64,000 bases of DNA from Achatina immaculata (taxonomy: Eukaryota; Mollusca; Gastropoda; Stylommatophora; Achatinidae), in NCBI GenBank assembly GCA_009760885.1, contig CM019721.1:18765381-18829380 (forward strand), given 5' to 3'. Every line of letters begins with the position of its first letter. The stretch's first letter is position 1. The translations under genes and the position numbers were made by a program. Positions 41,997 to 50,482 of this stretch are shown here, piece by piece. The notes beneath the pieces are model-generated. The model was not told the DNA's origin. It saw only the letters and a program-made list of their open reading frames with translations, and did not search any database.

Positions 41997-42535
41997 ATCA
42001 TCATCATCATCAGGTGCCGTGCCGACTGGCGTTGGCTATTATGCTTCTCCAGAGTACACGATCCTTCATGCAGGCCATCAGCTCAGTTGGTGATCTCCTC
42101 TCACACCATCCCGTCAGACTGTCCAGTATTATTTCTCTTGGTCTTCCTCTTGATCTTCTTCCTTCTATTTTTCCTGTTGTTATAATATTTTCAATGCCCC
42201 CTCTTCTCATTGCATGTCCTATGAAAGTACATTGTCTCTCTCTTATCTTTTTGACAAGGTTTTTGTCTCTCCAGCTCTTCTCATACATTCTTCATTAGTT
42301 ATTTTTGCTGTCCAGGGGACTCGCAACATTCTTCTAATAAACCACATTTCTGCTGCTTCCAATGATGTTTGTGCAGACTTGCCTATTGTCCATGATTCAC
42401 TTCCATATAACAAGATAGGTTCAATATAGCATTTTAGGACTCGTTTTCTAACATTCATTGATAAAGATGTGTTAGCTAATATGTTTCTCATTCTCTGAAA
42501 TGCAGTCTTTGCTTGGCCTATTCGGTCGGGATGCC
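41997..42535 (-). mobile_element. Non-LTR 3' end, family B, antisense
   Basis: ATG-repeat tail at 41997-42012 (CATCATCATCATC on the plus strand). The minus strand reads AFQRMRNILANTSLSMNV, KCYIEPILLYGSESWTIGKS, TAKITNEECMRRAGE and GRRSRGRPREIILDSLTG, ending in NASRHGT, with little decay. 5'-truncated at about 42535. Confidence 0.88.
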
Positions 42536-43035
42536 TAAATACGTGTCCCAGATTGTCCAGTATTCTCATCTGTGATCGTTGCTTATGCGAATATATAAGG
42601 AATTCCAGTGTTTTTAAGGGCAACAGTGAGGGAATTTTATTTTTTGGAGAGTGTTTCCCCTTTTATCCCCTTCCCCTCTCACATTTCTCGGACTTGAATG
42701 AGCTTTTGAGGTTTTTTTTGTTTTGTTTTGTTTTTTTAAAGGTCAGGTTGACATCAGTGCTAAGTATGAAAAAATGCAGGAAATCAAAATAACGGTTATG
42801 AATAGACATGACGTCATCTTTCTGCTCAACTTTGATTGAAGAGATGACCAGAAATGCCACTCAAAATAATCGTCTCTCGGTTCTATTTATTTTTCTCCTA
42901 AAATGTGTACATCTTCTTCTTCTTCGAGCTTTCCGAGACGTTAAGGCTCATTGCTGCAAACCAGACGTGCCTCACCGTTCCTGATCTTTTGTTGCCAGCG
43001 GTCGAGTCCAAGAACGTGTAACTCGCCTTCTACGA
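42536..43035. other. Unassigned sequence
   Basis: No gene recognised. The CTTCTTCTTCTTCGAGC stretch near 42910 may be the AAG tail of an antisense element. Confidence 0.35.
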
Positions 43036-43695
43036 GTAGGTTGTTACAGAATATCTCTCCTCCGAGTATGTTGTTACAGAATATCTCCCCTCCGAGTATG
43101 TTGTTACAGAATATCTCCCCTCCGAGTATGTTGTTACAGAATATCTCCCCTCCGAGTATGTTGTTACAGAATATCTCCCCTCCGAGTAGGTTGTTACAGA
43201 ATATCTCTCCTCCGAGTAGGTTGTTACAGAATATCTCTCCTCCGAGTATGTTGTTACAGAATATCTCTCCTCCGAGTATGTTGTTACAGAATATCTCTCC
43301 TCCGAGTAGGTTGTTACAGAATATCTCTCCTCCGAGTAGGTTGTTACAGAATATCTCCCCTCCGAGTAGGTTGTTACAGAATATCTCCCCTCCGAGTAGG
43401 TTGTTACAGAATATCTCCCCTCCGAGTAGGTTGTTACAGAATATCTCCCCTCCGAGTAGGTTGTTACAGAATATCTCCCCTCCGAGTAGGTTGTTACAGA
43501 ATATCTCCCCTCCGAGTAGGTTGTTACAGAATATCTCTCCTCCGAGTAGGTTGTTACAGAATATCTCTCCTCCGAGTAGGTTGTTACAGAATATCTCTCC
43601 TCCGAGTAGGTTGTTACAGAATATCTCCCCTCCGAGTATGTTGTTACAGAATATCTCTCATCCGAGTAGGTTGTTACAGAATATCTCCCCTCCCC
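43036..43695 (+). repeat. 30-bp minisatellite, about 22 copies
   Basis: Unit TTGTTACAGAATATCTC plus (C/T)CCTCCGAGTA(G/T)G, exactly 30 bp, with only two frequent variable sites and one CTCATCC variant. Very homogeneous, so recently expanded or homogenised. It keeps a 286-codon frame open (decapeptide LLQNISPPSR) only because 30 is a multiple of three. Confidence 0.97.
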
Positions 43696-43699
43696 CTAA

Positions 43700-43976
43700 A
43701 AGCAGAGATTTTCTCCCTGCAAATCTCTCAGAGGAAAGCACGTCAAAGAGTTCCATAACTAAACATTATTTGGTAGCCTTTTGCAACAAAAAATGCAAGC
43801 AGCAAAAATGACATGGCATCACATATACGTACCATATAGTTCAATTATCATGTGAAGAAAAAAAAAACAAGCTATACATGATACACATATCTTGTGCTCT
43901 ATTTCACACCATTTTCGTTGGTAAGTGATAGGATAGGAGTAAAGGATATTCTCCTTAACCAAAGAACACTATCTGT
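43700..43976. other. Unassigned, may hold a decayed LTR
   Basis: Lies beyond the 3' end of the gypsy frame, where a 3' LTR would be expected. No match to the other flank was found by eye. Confidence 0.3.
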
Positions 43977-44342
43977 CTAGTGTCTAGGCTTGCTTCTGTA
44001 CTTAGCCAATGGATTATCTTCGGAACTCGTAGAAGAGTTATCTCCCGAAGAGGCCACAGTAGTTGCGGGCCCATTCATACCCGAAGGGGAAGTGTTTTGC
44101 TCCCACAGTCGAACCGTCGCTCTTGTATAGAGTTCCGGAAGTGGGATAGGGGCCTGTGAAGAAGACCCTTCGCGTTCATCACGAACAATCCTCAACAAAT
44201 GTGAGAGGGCAACGCTAACCCCTCCTGCATGTGCCTTATTACTGCCGACCTCCGATTCAACATTGTCGGCATCATTACTACAGGAAGAAGATCTATACTC
44301 CAAGGGAGCCAGAACAAACAGCGCCGAACGCAAACTATGCAA
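43977..44342 (-). pseudogene. Gypsy integrase C-terminal extension
   Basis: An open 121-codon stretch rich in Ser and Pro, with a polar tail (SSGDNSSTSSEDNPLAKYRS). It follows the integrase frame after a break near 44350-44480. No chromodomain was recognised. Confidence 0.55.
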
Positions 44343-44482
44343 CTTCTATACTCCACACTGTCTCCCATGGAAATGTTTGGCAGATCCGCACGTTAGTTGT
44401 GGCTTGCTCTCTGTCTGGGGCGAGACTTATTTAAGTGCCGAAATACTTGAAGGAACGTACGATGCTGCTGCAACAACCTGGT

Positions 44483-45210
44483 TTATGTAGGGTCCTCCAC
44501 ATAGTAACGAACATGGAGGCGCAACAAATTATACAGGGGTAGCCAAGGGTGCCTGCCGTATAAAAAGAAGAAGGGAGACACCCCAGTTCTCTCATTCACG
44601 TTCATACAAATAGCCCTCAGTGCCATTGGTAAGAACACATCCCACATCTGTGGAATCTCGCGCACATGCTTCGACAAAATATCGATGAGGGTGCGATGCA
44701 TTCTTTCATTCTTGGCGTTGCTCTGCGGGTGAAACGACGCCGTAGTTAACATGCTAAACATGGAGCTGTTTAAACAGTTGCTTCAAAGAGTTAATCACAA
44801 ACGCAGCCCCATTGTCTGTAAACCACTACCGATTGTGTAGAGTGACGCGGGATTATCACCTGCAACAAGACCTCATCCACCGTGTGGGCTGTCTTGTCTG
44901 GCACAGAGAAACATTCTGGCTATACCATCAGCCAGTTCACCTCATGAAGGATGTACTTATTTCCAGTCAAGATCAGCGGATACGGGCCTGAGAAATCCAA
45001 GGAGATCTTTTGGAAAGGAAAGCGCGGAATATCTGTCCCTTGCAGCGGTGCATTCTTGTGCAGAATATTGCGTTCCCGACAACGGCCACAAGACTCTACA
45101 TGTTGGTAGCAATCCAGAAACATGTTGGGCCAATAATATCGGGGAGCCAACGCAGAATACACCTTATCTCGATCATATGTCCATTTTCTTCATGGAAATG
45201 TAACAACATA
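44483..45210 (-). pseudogene. Gypsy integrase region
   Basis: The zinc-binding part at 44920-45162 has ALAPRYYWPNMFLDCYQHV with CGRC. The first catalytic Asp is in KISLDFSGPYP, the second in TDNGAAFVINSLKQLF (about 44780-44830), and the Glu in FHPQSNAKNERMHRTL (44690-44745). All three catalytic residues are present, but frames are broken at 44760-44920. Confidence 0.8.
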
Positions 45211-45459
45211 TGAGATCGGAGATGACTAGGAACAATCTCAATCCCAATTGTGCCTCCGGTTCATCAGGCTTTGAAGAAAATACACTCTATCCTGGTGTAT
45301 CATGACGTTTTTATACTTCGGGGCACTGCTTCCTGCCGTTTCTAGAGACGCTTTGATTCTGGCTATTTCATCATCTCGTCCCTGCTCAGTCACTAGATCA
45401 AATCGATCTATGCCTAGAAGTGGTTCCTCAGACTCCGTATCAGATTTTTCGAAACCTTT

Positions 45460-46007
45460 GCAGTAATCTACTGGATAACATTTATCGCCTCAGTCCCTTT
45501 GGCATTACCACAGATCTCCTCAACCTTAGTAACTACAACAAGTCCAGGAGTATCGATTCTAGAGAGGAGGTCATGAGGGAAATTTCGACAGCCTTTAACA
45601 TAATGGAGCTCAACACCAAAGTCGCCGAGATCCAACATTAATCTCTGCACTCTGGCACTCTAAATCTCCTGCCTGCTGAGAAGTGCATCCACCAAGGGTC
45701 TATGGTCAGACTTCACAACGAAGTGTCTATTCGCCAGAAAATACTTTAATTTCTGAGTGGCGTAATCGACAGCATAGGTTTTTATTTCGAAAGTGGAGCA
45801 CTTAGTCTGGGATCGCGACAGCTTATGCGAAAGGAAATAAAGAGGCTCTTCAACAGAGAGACCATCTGAATTGGAAACTGTCTGCACCAGACAGACTCCA
45901 ACCGCAGCAATGGAGGCATATGTATAGACGGTGAGTGGTTTATGCAAATCAGTATGCGAGAGAAGCAGTAACTTCGCAAGGCGATACTTCAGAAACTCGA
46001 ACGTCAT
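45460..46007 (-). pseudogene. Gypsy RNase H region
   Basis: The frame 45660-46007 encodes KPLTVYTYASIAAVGVCLVQ, PLYFLSHKLSRSQTKCSTFE and FVVKSDHRPLVDALLSR, and continues at 45468-45650 with VELHYVKGCRNFPHDLLSRI. The first catalytic Asp of the family (usually TDAS) reads TYAS here, so a key residue is lost. Confidence 0.78.
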
Positions 46008-47443
46008 TTGAATCTATGACCCTTCTTGGTGAGGTCAACAATAGGAGCCACAATCTCCGAAAAATGAGGAATGAATCGTCTATAATAGCTACACGTCTCC
46101 AGAAAAGAGCGCAACTCCTTCACATTCAAAGGAAACGGCATTTCGGCAATGGCTCTGACCTTCTCAGGATCAGGACAGATGGCGACTGACTGATCACATA
46201 ACCAAAATGCTTTGTCTCTGAGGCCGCAAAGTGCATTTCGATGGTTTGAGCTTGACCTTGTGTTCGTGCAACGGGTCAAAGGCCGTCTGAAGATTGCGAA
46301 CATGATCTTCGATCGTTCCATCAGTGAACACCAATATGTCATCGACATAGGCTTGCGCAAACTTCCCTAAGCCTTACAATACTGTGACAGTGAGTGAGAT
46401 AAGGGTAAATGGTGCCCCTTTTAAACCAAAGCTCATGAAGATGAGCCAGAAACAGCCAAGATGGCAGCTGAAAGCTGACTTCTGCTGTGCATTTTCAGAC
46501 AAAGGAATACACCAAAACCCACAAGGAGCATTCAAGTGCCATGCCGCGTGGCGTAGGCGGTCATTTCTCTCCATAATTCCTGTCATTGATTATGCCTTGA
46601 TTATGAGATCCGCCAGTGACTTTCTTCCTAACTACACTGACAGTAACTTCTCTCTCTCTCTCTCTGTCTTCCTCTGTCTTTTCTTCCTTCAATTTTTCCA
46701 GTTGCCACAGTGTGTTCCAATTTTCCTATTCTCAGGAAATGCCCTATAAATCTCGCTTGTCTGCCTCTGATCTTTTGCTATAATTTGCTTTTTTACTCCA
46801 GCCTCTCTTAAGACGTCTTCATTGGCTCAACGAGCAAACAAAGTGTTGAAAAACTTGGCTTTACCTATCGTGCTCAGAATATCCTCAATGCGTGGCGATG
46901 GATACGATACTGATCGCGTAGTCGCAACAGAAACAATGGGTACCATGTTTCTTAGTCACCAAGACTACCTGTGACGACCACTTTGGGATTGTGCGGGAAA
47001 TGATTCCGCCTCGCAACATATTCTCAACGGCCTTCTCCATCACCCCTCTGCTCGCCAATGGAGTGCGATAAGTCTTCCCGGAGATTGGCAGATCATCGTC
47101 TGCATCAGTTTCCATCCGGACTGTCGAAGTGTGAGAAATGTCGGAATCAGTCAAGGGAAAGACATCCGTATTCTGTGCCAACAAACTGGAAATAGAGTTC
47201 CTGTGCACATCAGTGAACGATAGACTCATTACGACCTTCAGTTGTTGACTCTATAGTACAAGGGTCTTGATCAACAGAGTCCACTAACTCTGTGAGTGGA
47301 GTCAATCTCTTTAAAACAAAGCCACGTTTGAGTTTGATGTGTTTGCTTGAATGGTTAATCACTGTCATAATTAGGAATGACGAGTCCACAAGCTCTATCT
47401 CAGGTTGTGACAGTAGAAAAGGTGTCTCAGTACCCTGAACCAT
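46004..47443 (-). pseudogene. Gypsy reverse transcriptase, interrupted
   Basis: The upstream part at 46885-47229 has ISGKTYRTPLASRGVMEKAV and GGIISRTIPKWSSQVVLVTK. The palm part includes PLSENAQQKSAFSCHLG (about 46470-46530) and FMSFGLKGAP. The catalytic A-Y-V-D-D-I-L-V-F box lies near 46335-46350. A family B-related fragment splits the gene at 46533-46845 and several frameshifts follow. Confidence 0.8.
46533..46845 (-). mobile_element. Family B-related fragment inserted in gypsy
   Basis: The minus strand ends ATGACCGCCTACGCCACGCG with GGCACTTGAATG, the same terminus as 17761-17826. The rest is the degenerate WTAKKTNEDVLR, HFLRIGK-like C-terminus with a GA repeat in the middle (plus-strand TCTCTCTC at 46651-46664). 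Same transcriptional orientation as the host. Confidence 0.65.
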
Positions 47444-47664
47444 ATAAAAGTTTCCAGAAGGGAAATGTGGTTGGGCTTTCAGTTTAAGAGGAATACGACT
47501 GATAGAACGCGGAGAGAAGAGCGCTGAACCAAAAGAATAGAAGCAGTGTGTCCATCCTGCTCTAGTGGAATCTTCTTGTTGTGAACGGTGAAAGTGTTAG
47601 ACTTGTAATCTATAACGGCTCCCGAACGAAAGAAGAAAATCATGCCCAAGAATGGAGGAACGGT

Positions 47665-47967
47665 TCATATTCGAACCACACAGAAGCAACGAGAAACAGT
47701 GACTCCAGCAGTATAAACAGGAAGATAAACTCTGCCAATGGCTCGCATCGAAGCTGCAGTTACAGTCTGCAGAGTAACTCTAGCAGGCAAGAGTTTAGGA
47801 GAAGAAGGTAAAGACCTGTAAACAGAATCTTTGAGGAGACAGACACTAGCACCTGTGTCTAACAAAGCTCTAACCCTACTCTCCGCAATAGAAACAAGGA
47901 CAGAAGTAGGTGTACGGGACTCGCAGTCACTGAGAGTAAAGGTGAGACATGCGAAGATGAGACACAT
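47665..47967 (-). pseudogene. Gypsy aspartic protease region
   Basis: The minus-strand frame of 100 codons holds VRALLDTGASVCLLKDSVY, the retropepsin D-T-G catalytic motif, with flanking strands. It cleaves the polyprotein in intact relatives. Separated from reverse transcriptase by a frame break near 47650. Confidence 0.8.
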
Positions 47968-48049
47968 CTTCTGGCAGGTCTAGATGGTGTGAATGTACGG
48001 TCGGCCTCGAGCTATCAGTGCACCGACTTGTCAGTTTAAACTTGACTGA

Positions 48050-48600
48050 TCCTTTCTAGGAAAAAAAAAACAGGCAATGTGGCCCTGCCTACCACATGTG
48101 ATTATGTATTTACAGGTCTTTTGGGTCTTGTATTCAACCTGTGGTAGTCGACTCTACCTTTAGCCCTGTTTGATGCAGGCCCTGGTGACTTCTCTAGTTG
48201 AGAAACCATCTGCATCGTCTGGGAAGTAAGAAATTGAGTCTTCTCTATCATCGCCATCTCTCCAGTGGCTACCTTTTCTGCAAAAAATATTACTGCGGGA
48301 ACCACAGCTAAGGTTCACCGACTGTGTAATGACATGTTCTTATAAAGCTATCTCTACCGTTCTATCAAAAATGATAGTTTTATCTCTTATCAACTTAATA
48401 CTGCGAGCTAGTAGGGCGTCCGTGAAAGTCTGCACTAGTTGCCGCTGCGCTAGCGGTGGTACCAACTCCTCAGTGGAATAAGCGACGTTGTCTGTCTCGC
48501 TTGTGAGATCGGCCAGTGCTTGAATAGACTCTCCACGAGTCTTGTGTGATGCTGGCGAGCTTATGCAAGGCCTCTTGAGGGGTTTCTAGCACATCGTAAC
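48050..48600 (-). pseudogene. Gypsy gag remnant
   Basis: Minus-strand pieces with TRGESIQALADLTSETDN, LVQTFTDALLARSIKLIRD and, at 48070-48110, TCGRQGHIAC, a degenerate zinc knuckle. Broken into at least two frames. Confidence 0.6.
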
Positions 48601-48605
48601 GTGCT

Positions 48606-49124
48606 AATAACACTGTGACAACTCCTCCCTTGACTCATGAAGATGGAGGCACTGCTTTATAAAACACCAACATACAACATCAAAACATACTAGCCACATA
48701 TACACTGAAAAACTCCATACGCAGCCTTCCAACCCAGAATCACATTTTTCCCTAGAAAGGACGATCAAACTTGCAACACTACATAATAACTCTACAACCT
48801 TTTGTCCTAAAAAGGACAACGCAAAACACAACTCTCTACACAATGAGTCGTGAGAAATTTTGTCATAACAAAGATAAATCCAATTACCAAAACTACATCT
48901 CTTAAGCACACATTTGTCCTAACAAAGACAATCAACTACAAAACTTACATGACGAACCAAGTCCTAACGAACATCAGAACAAACCTTACTTACATCTTAT
49001 CTCTACGACATCTAGAACAGAACCCCTTTCACTACAACCTCTCCATCAGAAATGAACTCATACCTCCCGTCATCCGAGATCCGCGACAATCGGAACACTG
49101 AGATACCTCTTTCAGTGCTTGCAT
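48606..49124. other. Gypsy flank, possible LTR
   Basis: AC-rich on the + strand, with recurring words TTTGTCCTAAAAAGGACAA (48800-48820) and TTTGTCCTAACAAAGACAA (48912-48930). No matching copy at the opposite end was found. Confidence 0.3.
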
Positions 49125-49127
49125 AAA

Positions 49128-49226
49128 CAGGTGAGTTGTGGTCTTTAACTTTTTGACCACAACAACAGGGTTTCTCACAAAAAAATCTGTAACTGTTACA
49201 ATACCTAAAATGTTGAGAACCACTGA
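49128..49226. mobile_element. Short hAT-type MITE
   Basis: Left GTGGTCTTTAACTTTTTGAC and right TGTTGAGAACCACTGA are near-inverted hAT termini about 99 bp apart. No coding capacity. Related to 9137-9353 by its termini only. Confidence 0.55.
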
Positions 49227-49289
49227 TTAATATGTAGCATACTATGACATATTTTTCTAATCTGAATTTTTTGTCACGTATGCCTTCAC

Positions 49290-49600
49290 TTTGTTCTAGA
49301 AGATGAAATAGAATGTATCTTTGTTCTAGAAGCTGAAATAGAGCGTGGCTTTGTTATATGAGAAGCTGAAATAGAGTGTGGCTTTGTTCTACGAGAAGTT
49401 GAAATAGAGTGTGGCTTTGTTCTAAAAGCTGAAACAGACTGTGACTTTGTTCTAGAAGCTGAAATAGAGCGTGACTTTGTTCTATGAGAAGCTGAAATAG
49501 AGTGTGTGTTTGTTCTACGAGAAGCTGAAATAGAGCGTGGCTTTGTTCTACGAGAAGCTGAAATAGAGCGTGACTTTGTTCTATAAGCTGAAACAGTGTG
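49290..49600 (+). repeat. 33-bp minisatellite with 27-bp variants
   Basis: Units of AGCTGAAATAGAGTGTGGC plus TTTGTTCTACGAGA; some units lack the six bases around ACGAGA. About 10 copies, ending at a G run (49602-49614) that leads into family F. Confidence 0.9.
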
Positions 49601-49621
49601 GCTGGGGGGGGGGGGGGCGGG

Positions 49622-49935
49622 GCGGTGAAGACGCTGTCCGAGTCACTGACCCGTAGCCGACGATCCAGCGTCAGGGTTGACGAACCACAGGCGACCGAGA
49701 CCCTGTCCCACTTCTCCTTTGGTACCTCCAGTAGTAGGCCTAGCCTGGCTAACGGGGCAGGGATCGTCTTAGTCTCCATGGTTGTGGAGTCTGCTAAAGA
49801 AGTATTGCACATCCCCTGATTCTTTAGCTCCACTCAGAGATTGAAACAGCCGACCTAACCAGCTCCCAATCCGGCACGACGTGCTTCAACATCTTCACCG
49901 CATCGGCTGCAATATATGCCCGCAGTTTTAGGGAG
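49622..49935 (+). repeat. Repeat family F copy
   Basis: GGTGAAGACGCTGTCCGAGT head, GCGTCAGGGTTGACGAACC, GAGACCCTGTCCCACTTCTC, TAGGCCTAGCCTGGC, GTGGAGTCTGCTAAAGAAG and ATCTTCACCGCATCGGCTGC. The copy with the longest 5' head, useful for defining the true start of the family. Confidence 0.8.
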
Positions 49936-50212
49936 ATTGAAGAAAAATATTAATAATCCACGAGGATTATGCTATACTGAAAGGTCTTTGTGTCCTTTCT
50001 CTTCAAAACAGACACAGATACAACTCTGGCTTCTTTTGTTGGTAGACAGACATAGACAGAGATAACGAGACAACCTAGGTCAAGATATACGGGCTCGTGG
50101 AGTAGGTAGTTGCCAAGAAAAGATCAAGAAAAGAGAGGAATGGCAACTGTCTTGTCTGCAGTAGTGAGCCTCAGTAGCTTGGGCAGCTGCTAAATTCGGC
50201 AGATGCTCAAAG

Positions 50213-50232
50213 AAGATGATGATGAAGTAGTG

Positions 50233-50265
<33 letters not shown>

Positions 50266-50300
50266 ATATTAGTAGTAATAATAGTAGTAGTAGTAGGTAT
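50213..50300 (+). repeat. TAG trinucleotide repeat
   Basis: About 28 imperfect GTA/TAG units from GATGATGATGAAGTAGTGG to AGTAGTAGTAGG. Confidence 0.93.
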
Positions 50301-50358
50301 CGAATTAAATCTGTTTTCTCGATACTGTCTGTATCAAGACGGTCCGGACAAGAACAGA

Positions 50359-50482
50359 ACATATTGCATACCTTGGCAACTACATAGACCAGGATGGTGA
50401 CACCAGAAAGGAAGTTAGAATTAGAATTGCGAAAGCAGCACTGACCTTCACGAATCTTGAGAACATAGCGTATTCAAAAGTT
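50359..50482 (+). mobile_element. Family A host element, left part
   Basis: CATATTGCATACCTTGGCAA to ACATAGCGTATTCAAAAGTT: sense family A. It breaks off at the 12-bp target-site duplication and resumes at 52685. Confidence 0.85.

Larger units (their letters stand above)
43977..48605 (-). mobile_element. Ty3/gypsy LTR retrotransposon, broken
   Basis: Read right to left, the order is gag remnant, protease, reverse transcriptase, RNase H and integrase, the Ty3/gypsy order. Many frameshifts and stops and one internal insertion (46533-46845) inactivate it. No LTR pair was identified. The right flank, 48612-49120, holds a minus-strand TTTATAAA near 48657 and could be part of a 5' LTR. Confidence 0.88.

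Noticed and set aside
42951..43811. 286-codon open frame with a repeated decapeptide
   Set aside because: The 30-bp period is a multiple of three, so a frame without a stop in one unit stays open throughout. There is no signal peptide, conserved flank or splice support.
43977..48605. Endogenous retrovirus with an envelope gene
   Set aside because: No envelope-like frame follows integrase; the order and motifs fit a Ty3/gypsy retrotransposon.
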